Positions 45,619 through 53,943 of a stretch of DNA of 64,000 nucleotides are shown piece by piece. The notes under the pieces were generated by a model. The model did not search any database. It was not told the origin of the DNA and saw only the letters and a list, made by a program, of their open reading frames with translations. Every line of letters starts with the position of its first letter. Position 1 is the first letter of the stretch. This DNA is from Planotetraspora mira. GTDB lineage: Bacteria > Actinomycetota > Actinomycetes > Streptosporangiales > Streptosporangiaceae. A program made the position numbers and the translations under genes. The stretch lies in contig NZ_BOOO01000013.1 of the NCBI RefSeq assembly GCF_016863275.1, forward strand, positions 369,321-433,320, given 5' to 3'.

Positions 45619-48293
45619 GCTGTCTCTCCTCGGACTAGCGTGAAACTGTGGTCCCCCGAGGTCACCCTGCGCGTGGTCCCACCGGGCAGGTGCACGGTGG
45701 CGGTGGCGCCGGGCGGGATGGTCGCGTCGAGCCGGAAGCCCTCAGGCGAGCGCTCCCAGCGGACGCCGACCGTGCCGCGCACCGACTCGTAGCTCGCCTC
45801 GGCCCAGTCCAGGTCCCCGGGACTCGGCCTGACGACCAGCTCGCGGTACGCGGTCGAGGTGGGCGCCTGGCCTATCCCGGCGACCCCGCTGTACAACCAC
45901 TCGCCCACCGAACCGAGCGCGTAGTGGTTGAACGAGTTCATCGACGGCGCTCCGACGCCGTCCCACCGTTCCCACACGGTGGTCGCGCCGCTCCTGACCT
46001 GGTGCAGCCAGGACGGCGGCCCCGTACGGCCCAGCAGCGCGTGGGCCAGGTCGTCGTGGCCGTGCGCGGACAGCACCGGGCACAGCAGGCTGACGCCGAG
46101 GAACCCGGTCTGGAGGCCGGAGGCCGCCACCAGTTCCGCGAGCCGGTCCGCCGCGGGCGCGACCGCCTCCTCCGGCAGCAGGTCGAAGGCGAGCGCCAGC
46201 AGGTATCCCGTCTGGGTGTCGCCCGCGACCCGTCCCCCCGCGTCGACGAACTCCTTGACGAAGGCCTGCCGGATCCCGGCGGCCAGCGCGTCGAGGTGGT
46301 CGGCGTCGCCGTCCCTGCCGACGACCCGTGCGGCACGCGCGGTGAGGGCGGCACTGCGCTGGAAGTAGGCGGTGCCGATCAGCGGCCGGGGGGTGGGCGG
46401 CCCGGGGGACAGCCAGTCGGCGAAGTGGGGCCCGACGCGGTGCCGCCAGATCAGGTCGGGGTTGTTCCTGTGCACGAAGCCCACCCAGCGGGCCATCGCC
46501 TCCACGTCGAGGAAGGCCGGGTCGCCGTAGACGCGGTAGAGGTGCCACGGCACCAGCACCCCGGCGTCCGCCCAGCCGGGCGCGCCCTCGTCGGCCACTC
46601 CGGTGAGAAGCGGCGCGACGTTGGAGAAGCCCCCCTCGGGTGACTGCGCGTCGGACACGTCGTCCAGCCATTTCGCGAAGAAGGCCGCGACGTCGGCGTT
46701 CAGGCAGGCGGTCGGCAGGAAGACCTGGGCGTCGGCGAGCCAGCCCAGCCGCTCGTCCCGCTGCGGGCAGTCGGTCGGGACGCTCACGAAGTTGCCGCGC
46801 TGGCCCCAGCCGATGTTGGCGTGCAGCCGGGTGATGTCCGGATCCGAGCACGCGAAGCGGCCCGCCCACGGGATGTCGCTGTGCAGGACCACGGCGTGGA
46901 CGTCGCCGAGCTCGTCCAGACCGGTCACCTCGGCGTAGCGGAAGCCGTGGTAGGTGAAGCGGGGTTCGAAGACCTCGGCGCGCCCGGCGGAGATGAAGAC
47001 GTCGGTCGCGTCGGCCGTCCTGAGGTTGGCGATGTGGAGGCGATCGCCGATACGGGGGTCCCCGTGCGGCGTCGGCCCCTCCAGCGTCTCGCCGTGCCGG
47101 ACGCTCACGCGCCGGCCCTCGGGCAGGGCCGGTACGGCCAGGCGCACCCGGCCCGCGATGTTCTGCCCGAAGTCCACCAGATGGACGCCGGGGGCGAGCC
47201 GGGTGACCGATCGCGGGGCGAGCCGCTCGAACGCCCGCACCGGTTCGTCGCGGGAGGCGACGAGCGACGAGTGGTCGTCGCCGGCGACCGTCGCCGGAAG
47301 CCAGGCGGAGTCGTCGAAACCCGGCCGGTCCCAGCCGGGCGTCTCCAGGCGGGCGTCGTGGCACTCGCCCTTGAGCAGGTCGGCGTACCGGATCGGGCCG
47401 CGGGCGGTGCGCCACGCGGGGCCGGTGGCGACCACGCGGGTGGACCCGTCGTCGTAGGAGAGGTGGAGTTCGGCGACGAACTCGGGGAACGGGCCGTAGT
47501 GCTGCCCGGCGCGGCGGGGGGCGAATCCGACGAAGCCGCTCCACCACCCGTCGGCGACGGTCGCCGCGAGCACGTTCTCCCCGTCGCGGACCAGTGCGGT
47601 GACGTCGTACACCTGGTATTGGATCCGGCTGCGATAGTCGGTCCATCCTGGAGCGAGCTCGGCGTCGCCGACCCGCTCGCCGTTGAGCCGGGCCTCGTAC
47701 AGCCCCCTGGCGCTGACGTAGAGCCGGGCGCGGGCCGGGACGGGCGCGGAGAACGCGTGCCGCAGCCGGGGACAGGCCAGCAGGCCGTGGTCGTCGAGGG
47801 CCTGTTCGCCCCGTGTGGGCGGGTCGACGGGCTCGACCCGGGAGGGATCGTGCGTTATCCAGGAGGCCGTCCACGTGTCGTGTCCCGTCTCGAACCACGA
47901 TTCGGCGCTGCCGCGCGTTCCGTCCTGCGCCCAGACGGTGACGTGCCATCCGTACCGCGTGCGCGGGCGCAGGGCCGGCCCCGCGTACCGGACGCCGACG
48001 GACGCGGCGTCCTCGACCCGCCCGGTGGACCAGACGGAGGTGCCCGGCCGGGTGAGATCGGTGACGTCGACCTGGTAGGCCACCGGGTCGTCGCCCGCCT
48101 GCCGCGAGGCGAGACGCCAGGACAGCAGAGGCGCGGGAGCCCCGAGGCCCATCGGCTCGGTCCGGTGCTCGCAGCGGAGCCCGTACGGCGCGAGCCTGGC
48201 CGGTCGATCGGGTACGGCGGGGACGGGGATCGGCGCGCCGGGGACGGAGGCGCCCGTCGCAGGGACACCGGGGCCGGGCACGTCACCGAGCAT
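45615..48293 (-). CDS. GH78 alpha-L-rhamnosidase
   Basis: The 892-residue protein has the standard GH78 series. An N-terminal beta domain (LRCEHRTEPMGL, APLLSWRLAS), the Bac_rhamnosid_N segment (ARLYVSARGLYEARLNGERV with GWTDYRSRIQYQVYDVT), and the catalytic (alpha/alpha)6 barrel with TDCPQRDERLGWLADAQVFL, VPWHLYRVYGDP and TTVWERWDG. DERLGW and the glutamate-bearing VWERWDG are catalytic-site blocks. It removes terminal alpha-L-rhamnose by inversion. No signal peptide is visible from the ATG at 48293, which has GAGGAG 6-8 bp upstream, so it should be cytoplasmic. It heads the operon. Confidence 0.92.
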   Translation of the reverse strand: MLGDVPGPGVPATGASVPGAPIPVPAVPDRPARLAPYGLRCEHRTEPMGLGAPAPLLSWRLASRQAGDDPVAYQVDVTDLTRPGTSVWSTGRVEDAASVGVRYAGPALRPRTRYGWHVTVWAQDGTRGSAESWFETGHDTWTASWITHDPSRVEPVDPPTRGEQALDDHGLLACPRLRHAFSAPVPARARLYVSARGLYEARLNGERVGDAELAPGWTDYRSRIQYQVYDVTALVRDGENVLAATVADGWWSGFVGFAPRRAGQHYGPFPEFVAELHLSYDDGSTRVVATGPAWRTARGPIRYADLLKGECHDARLETPGWDRPGFDDSAWLPATVAGDDHSSLVASRDEPVRAFERLAPRSVTRLAPGVHLVDFGQNIAGRVRLAVPALPEGRRVSVRHGETLEGPTPHGDPRIGDRLHIANLRTADATDVFISAGRAEVFEPRFTYHGFRYAEVTGLDELGDVHAVVLHSDIPWAGRFACSDPDITRLHANIGWGQRGNFVSVPTDCPQRDERLGWLADAQVFLPTACLNADVAAFFAKWLDDVSDAQSPEGGFSNVAPLLTGVADEGAPGWADAGVLVPWHLYRVYGDPAFLDVEAMARWVGFVHRNNPDLIWRHRVGPHFADWLSPGPPTPRPLIGTAYFQRSAALTARAARVVGRDGDADHLDALAAGIRQAFVKEFVDAGGRVAGDTQTGYLLALAFDLLPEEAVAPAADRLAELVAASGLQTGFLGVSLLCPVLSAHGHDDLAHALLGRTGPPSWLHQVRSGATTVWERWDGVGAPSMNSFNHYALGSVGEWLYSGVAGIGQAPTSTAYRELVVRPSPGDLDWAEASYESVRGTVGVRWERSPEGFRLDATIPPGATATVHLPGGTTRRVTSGDHSFTLVRGETA

Positions 48294-48313
48294 GTACTCG
48301 CTCCTCGCTACGC

Positions 48314-48329
48314 TTTTGTTAAATATCAC
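48314..48329. promoter_or_regulatory. DeoR-type box in the GH78/kinase divergent promoter
   Basis: TTTTGTTAAATATCAC matches 13 of 16 positions of TTCTGTTATTTATCAC at 51303-51318. It lies 21 bp upstream of the GH78 start. Further TGTGAT/TTGTGAT half-sites follow at about 48339-48352. Shared boxes at the two promoters imply one regulator, most simply the DeoR protein encoded at 50478. Confidence 0.6.
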
Positions 48330-48395
48330 GGACTATGGTGTGATTTTGTGATCGGTGGGTGGAGACTATGAGCCACCCCTTCGGGTGTCAAGAGC

Positions 48396-49892
48396 ATGAG
48401 AGGACCGCCATCACACATGGGTTCTGAGAACTTCGCAGGCGATCCTGCGTGGGTTGGTATCGACATCGGCACCCAGGGGGTGCGGGTGACGATCGTCGAC
48501 TCCGATGGTGTGCCGCTCGCCACGGGGTCGGCCCCGCTGGAGAGCCGGCGCGGCCCCGGCCGCAGTCACGAGCAGGATCCGGAGGAGTGGTGGGCCGCCA
48601 CCGTCGCGGCGTGCGCCGAGGCGACGGCCTCCGTCGACGCCGGGCGGATCAGGGCGCTCGCGGTGTGCAGCACGTCCGGGACGGTCCTGCTGGCCGACGG
48701 CGACCTGCGCCCCATGTCTCCCGCGCTCATGTACGACGACAGCAGGGGCGGTCCCTACGTCGACCGGGTGACCGAGGCGGGCGCGGCGGTCTGGGACGAA
48801 CTGAGCGTGCGCATCCAGGCGTCGTGGCCGCTGCCCAAGCTGCTCTGGCTGGCCGACCACCACGGATTGCCGTCCGGATCCCGGTTGCTTCATTCCGCGG
48901 ACTTCGTGGTCTCGCGGCTGGCGGGAGAGCTCCTCGCCACCGACTCCAGCCACGCGCTGAAAAGCGGATACGACACCCTGGCGGAGCGCTGGCCCGAGGA
49001 GGTGCTGCTGCGCCTCGGCCTGCCGCCCTCCATGTTCGGGCCCGTCGTCCGGCCGGGCAGCCCGATCGGGCGGGTCGGGGCGGCGGCGGCCGCGCGGACC
49101 GGGCTGCCGGCCGGATGCCTGATCGTCGCCGGCATGACGGACGGCTGCGCGGGGCAGATCGCGGCGGGCGCGCTCGCTCCCGGTCAGGGAGTGTCCGTGC
49201 TGGGCACCACGCTGGTGCTCAAGGCGGTCAGCGAGCGGTTGCTGCACGACTCGGCGGGCGCCGTGTACAGCCACCGGCACCCCGACGGCGGCTGGTTGCC
49301 CGGCGGGGCCTCCAACGTCGGCGCCGGAGCGCTCACCGCCGCCTTCCCCGGACGTGACCTGGCGGACCTCGACGCCCGTGCCGCCGCGTACGAGCCCGCG
49401 GCCGAGATCGTCTACCCCCTCACCGCGAGAGGCGAGCGGTTCCCCTTCTACCGGCCGGACGCCGACCCGGTCGCCGTGGGAAAGGCGCGCGACGAGGTGG
49501 AGCACTACGCGGCGCTCCTGCAGGGCGTCGCCTACGGCGAGCGCCTCGGTCTCGCCGCGCTCGCGCTGCTCGGTGCACCGGTCACGGGCACGCTGGCGCT
49601 CACCGGAGGCGCCACGCGCAGCCGCTACTGGTGCCAGCTCCGCGCCGACGTCCTCGGGATGGCCGTGGAGATCCCCCGATACCCGCAGGCGTCGGTCGGC
49701 ATGGCGGTGCTCGCCGCCTCGTCGGGCGGTTCGCTGAGCAGTACGGCGGGCCGGATGGTGCCGCCGGGGGAGCGGATGGACCCGCGTCCCGACCGCGTCG
49801 AGCGGTTCGACAAGAGCTTCCGCCGCCTCGTCGAGGCACTGGCGGAGCGCAGGTACCTCACCTCGGAACTCGCGGAGAAGGCGGTCGCATGA
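48396..49892 (+). CDS. FGGY-family carbohydrate kinase
   Basis: The 498-residue kinase has the phosphate-1 motif GIDIGTQGVRVTIVDSDG near residue 21, VCSTSGTVLLAD, SWPLPKLLWL, and the ATP-site blocks GMTDGCAGQIAAG and LTGGATRSRYW. It belongs to the xylulokinase/gluconokinase-like FGGY group; the sugar cannot be told. Starts at 48396 or 48417 are both possible, with neither ribosome site ideal (AGAGGA is 12 bp before 48417). It is the first gene of an operon divergent from the rhamnosidase operon. It would phosphorylate the sugar or its ketose. Confidence 0.85.
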   Translation: MRGPPSHMGSENFAGDPAWVGIDIGTQGVRVTIVDSDGVPLATGSAPLESRRGPGRSHEQDPEEWWAATVAACAEATASVDAGRIRALAVCSTSGTVLLADGDLRPMSPALMYDDSRGGPYVDRVTEAGAAVWDELSVRIQASWPLPKLLWLADHHGLPSGSRLLHSADFVVSRLAGELLATDSSHALKSGYDTLAERWPEEVLLRLGLPPSMFGPVVRPGSPIGRVGAAAAARTGLPAGCLIVAGMTDGCAGQIAAGALAPGQGVSVLGTTLVLKAVSERLLHDSAGAVYSHRHPDGGWLPGGASNVGAGALTAAFPGRDLADLDARAAAYEPAAEIVYPLTARGERFPFYRPDADPVAVGKARDEVEHYAALLQGVAYGERLGLAALALLGAPVTGTLALTGGATRSRYWCQLRADVLGMAVEIPRYPQASVGMAVLAASSGGSLSSTAGRMVPPGERMDPRPDRVERFDKSFRRLVEALAERRYLTSELAEKAVA

Positions 49893-50476
49893 CCACGATC
49901 TATCTCGCCCGGCACGGCCGTACGGCCTGGAGCGTGCAGGGGCTGTACACCGGAGTGAGCGACATCGGGCTCGACGACGAGGGGGCCCGCCAGGCCGGAG
50001 CGCTGGCCTCCTGGGCGGCGAGGGCCGAGCCGGACGAGGTGGTCTCCTCGCCGCTCGTGCGCGCCGTGCGCACCGCCTCGGGGGCGGCCGCGGCGGCGGG
50101 GGTGGAGCTGCGCACCGATCCCCGGCTGCGCGAGCTCGACTTCGGGATCGCGGAGGGACGGCGCCGTTCGGAGCTGGACCCCGAGGTGGTCCGCGATTTC
50201 GAGGCCGATCCCGCGGCCTGCCCGTTCCCCGGCGGCGAGGATCCGGCGGCGGGGGCGGACCGGTTCACCGCGTGCCTGGCGGAGCTCGGGCCGGGCCGGA
50301 TCCTGGTGGTCGCGCACAACACGATCCTGCGGCTCGCACTGTGCCGACTGCTCGGCATCCCCCTCGCGGACTACCGCAGGCGGCTGCCGCGGATCGATCA
50401 CGGGTCGGTCACCGAGGTGGGCTTCGGGCCGGAGGGAGCGGCGCTCCGTAGCTTCAATGTGCCCCTGGGTGGTTAA
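49889..50476 (+). CDS. Histidine phosphatase (phosphoglycerate mutase-like)
   Basis: The 195-residue protein has the catalytic RHG motif in YLARHGRTAWSVQGLYTGVS at about residues 6-25, ELDFGIAEG with the acid, and the second histidine in VVAHNTILR near residue 147. This is the branch that dephosphorylates sugar phosphates and similar small esters (CobC/PhoE-like) rather than the mutase. It overlaps the kinase gene by 4 bp, so a kinase and a phosphatase are made together. Its purpose may be to remove an inhibitory or dead-end sugar phosphate. Confidence 0.85.
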   Translation: MTTIYLARHGRTAWSVQGLYTGVSDIGLDDEGARQAGALASWAARAEPDEVVSSPLVRAVRTASGAAAAAGVELRTDPRLRELDFGIAEGRRRSELDPEVVRDFEADPAACPFPGGEDPAAGADRFTACLAELGPGRILVVAHNTILRLALCRLLGIPLADYRRRLPRIDHGSVTEVGFGPEGAALRSFNVPLGG

Positions 50477-50477
50477 T

Positions 50478-51296
50478 ATGCCTGATCTACAACGTCTTGG
50501 AGCGCGACAGGTGAACTCCCGTCAGCACGCCGCCACAGGTGCCGCCCGTCGTCAGGCGATGGCCGAACACGTGATGCGGCAGGGTTCGTCCTCGGTGACA
50601 GAGCTGGCCGAGACCTTCTCCGTCAGCGTGATGACGGTGCACCGCGACCTGGACGAACTCGAGCGCCAGGGGATGGTGCGCAAGTTCCGCGGAGGCGCGA
50701 CCGCGCAGGCGTCGTCGGTCTTCGAAAGCAACATCGTCTATCGGCTGACCGCCCACCAGGAGGAGAAGGAGGCGATCGCCCGCTACGTCGCCGGGCTCGT
50801 CGAGCCGGGGAACTCCATCATGCTCGACGACTCCACCACGGCGCTGGCGGTGGCCCGCCACCTGGGGGACGTCACCCCGCTGACGGTCGTGACCAACTTC
50901 CTGGAAGCCATCAAACTCCTCACCGGCGTGCCCGGCATCCGGCTGATCGCCCTGGGCGGGGAGTACCACCCGACGCACGACTCCTTCCTCGGCGTGGCCT
51001 GTGTGGACGCGGTGGAGGCGATGAACACCGACCTCGTGATCGTGTCGACCTCGGCCGTCTCCGACCGCTACGCCTTCCACCAGGAGCAGGAGATCGTCCT
51101 GGTGAAGAGGGCGATGCTGCAGTCGGGAACGCGGCGGATCCTGGCGATCGACCACAGCAAGCTCGGCCGGGTGGCCCTGCACAGGGTGGCGCCGTTGGAC
51201 GTGTTCGACACCATCGTCGTCGACTCGCTCGCGCCCGGCGAGGCGATCGACCGACTGCGTGAACGGCATCTCAACGTCGAGATTGCGGAGATTTAA
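50478..51296 (+). CDS. DeoR-family transcriptional regulator
   Basis: The 272-residue protein has the DeoR helix-turn-helix SSVTELAETFSVSVMTVHRD followed by LDELERQGMVRKFRGGA. The effector domain has MLDDSTTALAVARHLGD, GGEYHPTHDSFLG and AIDHSKLGRVALHRVA, the sugar-phosphate-sensing fold. The start at 50478 is 1 bp after the phosphatase stop, with GGGTGG upstream; an ATG 21 bp earlier would overlap the phosphatase gene and a GTG at 50511 is the shorter option. It is the natural candidate for control of both operons through boxes at 48314 and 51303. Confidence 0.88.
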   Translation: MPDLQRLGARQVNSRQHAATGAARRQAMAEHVMRQGSSSVTELAETFSVSVMTVHRDLDELERQGMVRKFRGGATAQASSVFESNIVYRLTAHQEEKEAIARYVAGLVEPGNSIMLDDSTTALAVARHLGDVTPLTVVTNFLEAIKLLTGVPGIRLIALGGEYHPTHDSFLGVACVDAVEAMNTDLVIVSTSAVSDRYAFHQEQEIVLVKRAMLQSGTRRILAIDHSKLGRVALHRVAPLDVFDTIVVDSLAPGEAIDRLRERHLNVEIAEI

Positions 51297-51302
51297 CACC
51301 CG

Positions 51303-51318
51303 TTCTGTTATTTATCAC
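51303..51318. promoter_or_regulatory. DeoR-type box before the dehydrogenase-kinase genes
   Basis: TTCTGTTATTTATCAC resembles the box at 48314-48329 and is followed by a further ATCACT half-site. It lies 7 bp after the DeoR stop and 25 bp before the dehydrogenase ATG, indicating an internal promoter. Confidence 0.6.
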
Positions 51319-51342
51319 ATCACTCCGGTAGCGTCTGTGGAC

Positions 51343-52380
51343 ATGTCAGGACTTAATGTGCTTGTGGCTGGAGATCACTTCATCCGGCCGCGTGCCGTCT
51401 CCGGGGCGCTCAGGGAGGCTCTGGGCGACCATATTGCGGTCACCGAGTTGGTCGGCCCCTGGCCCATCGAGCCGTTCGGCACGGTGGCCGAGGTGAGTGA
51501 GGCCTCGGGAGACGAGGACGAGCTGATCTCCAACCTGCCGGGCGTCGAGATCGCGATCACCCAGATGGCCCCCTTCACCGCGCGGGTTCTGGCCGGTGCC
51601 CCCGACCTGCGGCTGCTCGTCGTCACCCGAGGCGGGCCCGTCAACGTCAACCTGGAGGAGGCGGCGGCCCGCGGCATCGCGGTCTCCTGCACGCCCGGAC
51701 GCAACGCCCCCGCGGCCGCCGAGCTCGCCGTCGCGCTGACGCTCGCCGTGCTGCGCCGCCTGAAGGACGTGCACGCGACCATGGCCGCGGGCGAGTGGCG
51801 CTCGGACCTCTACGCGTACGACCGGTGCGGAGGCGAGCTGGACGGGACCGAGGTCGGGATCGTCGGGTTCGGCGCCATCGGCCGGCGCGTGGCGGCGGTG
51901 TTCGACGCGCTCGGCGCCAGGGTGCTGGTCGCCGACCCGTTCGCGGACTCCGTCCCCGAGGGCATGACCCTGGTCGGGCCGGCGGAGCTGCTCGACCGCT
52001 CGCAGGTGGTCAGCCTGCACGCGAGGCTCACCCCCGAGACCCACGGCATGATCGGCGGGGCGGAGCTGGCCCGGATGCCGGAGGGCGCCGTGCTGGTCAA
52101 CACCGCACGCGGCGCGCTGGTGGACACCGACGCGCTCACCTCGGCGCTGAAGTCCGGGCACCTCGGCGGCGCGGGCCTGGACGTCTACGATCCCGAGCCG
52201 CTCCCTGCCGACCACCCGCTGCGGGCCCTGCCGAACGTCCTGCTCGTCCCCCATCTCGCGGGGGCCACCCGGCAGACGGCGGACCGGGCGATCCGCATGG
52301 CCGTCGAGGAGGTGGCCCGGTGGACCGCCGGGGAGCCGCTCGCCTACGGGGTCTCCGGCCCCCGGAGGAGGTCCCGTTGA
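51343..52380 (+). CDS. D-2-hydroxyacid dehydrogenase family protein
   Basis: The 345-residue NAD-dependent dehydrogenase has VTRGGPVNVNLEEAAARGIA, the coenzyme motif VGIVGFGAIGRRVA near residue 175, NTARGALVDTDAL, YDPEPL and VPHLAGAT with the catalytic His. The family includes D-3-phosphoglycerate dehydrogenase; no ACT domain is present, so it is not a serine-biosynthesis SerA of the long type. The ATG at 51343 is close to the DeoR box. The substrate would be a hydroxy acid or phosphorylated hydroxy acid from the same sugar. Confidence 0.82.
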   Translation: MSGLNVLVAGDHFIRPRAVSGALREALGDHIAVTELVGPWPIEPFGTVAEVSEASGDEDELISNLPGVEIAITQMAPFTARVLAGAPDLRLLVVTRGGPVNVNLEEAAARGIAVSCTPGRNAPAAAELAVALTLAVLRRLKDVHATMAAGEWRSDLYAYDRCGGELDGTEVGIVGFGAIGRRVAAVFDALGARVLVADPFADSVPEGMTLVGPAELLDRSQVVSLHARLTPETHGMIGGAELARMPEGAVLVNTARGALVDTDALTSALKSGHLGGAGLDVYDPEPLPADHPLRALPNVLLVPHLAGATRQTADRAIRMAVEEVARWTAGEPLAYGVSGPRRRSR

Positions 52381-53789
52381 TCGTCGGAGTCGATGTCGGC
52401 ACATCCGTCACCAAGGCGGTCGCCTTCACGATGGACGGCGAGGTCGCCGCCGTGGAGGCGCACCCCACTGCGCTCGGTCATCCCGCGCCTGGACAGGTCG
52501 AGCAGGACGCCGAACAGGTGGTCACCTCGGTCGGGAACGTCCTCGCGGGGCTCGGCGTGCAGCGGCCACGGGCCGTCGGGATCACCGGGCAGGGAGACGG
52601 GCTGTGGCCGCTCGACGCCGCCGGCTCGCCCACGGCGCCGGCCGTCTCGTGGATGGACGGCCGCGCGGGCGAGGTCGTGGACGCCTGGATGGCGGACGGC
52701 ACCTTCGAGACGTTGTTCCGGCGTACCGGCAACGCGCCCTTCCCCGGCGCGGGAGCGCCGCTGCTCGCCTGGCTCGACCGGTTCCGGCCCGGCGTGCTCG
52801 ACCGTACGGCGACCGCCGCCCACTGCAAGGACATGGTCATGCAGCGGCTCACCGGAGTCCGCTGCACCGACCCGTCCGACGCCTCCAACCTGTTCACCGA
52901 TCCCCGCACGGGCTTGCGGGACCACACGCTCGTGGACCTGTGCGATCTCGGGCACCGGGCCGATCTGCTGCCTCCTGTCGCGGACATGCCGGTCGGGGAG
53001 TTGCAGGCCGCCGTCGGTGGCCTGCCCGCGGGCCTGCCCGTCTCCGCGGGGCCGTACGACCTGCCCGCCTGCGCGGTCGGCGCGGGTGTCGCGAGACCGG
53101 GCGACGGCCTGCTCATCATCGGCACGACCCTGGCCTGCGAGGTCCAGGTGGACCGGCTCGACCTCTCCGGGGAACCGGCAGGTCAGACGCTGCTCTACGG
53201 CGGGCCGGGGGGAGCGGGCGGATGGCTGCGCGCCATGCCGGCGATGACCGGCACGGCGGCGCTCGACTGGGTGCTCCGCCTGGTCGGCGCCCGGCACGAC
53301 GAGCTGGACGGCCTGCTGGCGCAGAGCCCGCCCGGCGCGAACGGCGTGAGATTCCTGCCGTACCTCTCCCCGGGAGGCGAGCGCGCGCCGTTCGTCGACC
53401 CTGGCGTACGCGGACGTCTCGACGGGCTCGAGCTGGCCAGAACGCGCGCGGACGTCGTCAGGGCCGCGTGTGAGGGCCTGGCCTTCGCGGCGAGGCACTG
53501 CTTCGAGGCCGCGGGGCTCACCGGTGAGGTGGCCGCGTGCGGCGGGGGCACCGGGTCGGAGGCGTGGCTCCAGGTCTTCGCCGACGTGCTCGGCCGTCCG
53601 CTGCGGGTGGCCAGAGGTCCGGAAGTGGGCGCCAGAGGTGCGGCGCTGGTCGCCGCCCGCCGGTTCGGCATCGAGTTGGACGAGTCCGAATGGACCCGGA
53701 GCACGCGATGGTACGAGCCGGGTCACGACTACGAGGACGGCTACCGGCGCTACCAGGCGGACGTCACCGCTCTCCGCTCGTCCATGTGA
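52377..53789 (+). CDS. Second FGGY-family carbohydrate kinase
   Basis: The 470-residue kinase has GVDVGTSVTKAVAFTMDG at its N-terminus, VGITGQGDGLWPLD, PAVSWMDGRAG, ERAPFVDPGVRGRLDGL and GGGTGSEAWLQVFADVLG. It resembles L-xylulose/erythrulose-type FGGY kinases. The start is TTG, overlapping the dehydrogenase stop as TTGA, with GGAGGAGG 5 bp upstream. It is distinct in sequence from the kinase at 48396, so the two probably act on different intermediates. It ends the operon. Confidence 0.84.
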   Translation: MIVGVDVGTSVTKAVAFTMDGEVAAVEAHPTALGHPAPGQVEQDAEQVVTSVGNVLAGLGVQRPRAVGITGQGDGLWPLDAAGSPTAPAVSWMDGRAGEVVDAWMADGTFETLFRRTGNAPFPGAGAPLLAWLDRFRPGVLDRTATAAHCKDMVMQRLTGVRCTDPSDASNLFTDPRTGLRDHTLVDLCDLGHRADLLPPVADMPVGELQAAVGGLPAGLPVSAGPYDLPACAVGAGVARPGDGLLIIGTTLACEVQVDRLDLSGEPAGQTLLYGGPGGAGGWLRAMPAMTGTAALDWVLRLVGARHDELDGLLAQSPPGANGVRFLPYLSPGGERAPFVDPGVRGRLDGLELARTRADVVRAACEGLAFAARHCFEAAGLTGEVAACGGGTGSEAWLQVFADVLGRPLRVARGPEVGARGAALVAARRFGIELDESEWTRSTRWYEPGHDYEDGYRRYQADVTALRSSM

Positions 53790-53943
53790 TCCCCCGGTAT
53801 TCGGGGCGGCCGATCGCCTCGTCCGTGCCCGCTTGCGGAGATTTCCGGGCCGGTACTGCGGAACATCACATACCGGAACCGTGACGGTGCGACGATGCTC
53901 CGTACCCGTGAGTCACCCCAGCGTCTGGTGAGAGGGGATTTCC

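Noticed and set aside
45615..48329. Earlier start for GH78 at 48329
   Set aside because: It would place the DeoR-type box inside the gene; the ATG at 48293 has GAGGAG in the right place.
53840..53880. Hairpin-like TTCCGG/CCGGAA around ACATCAC upstream of the molybdenum hydroxylase
   Set aside because: Pairing is short and broken, and the ATCAC core alone is too little to assign it to the DeoR motif.
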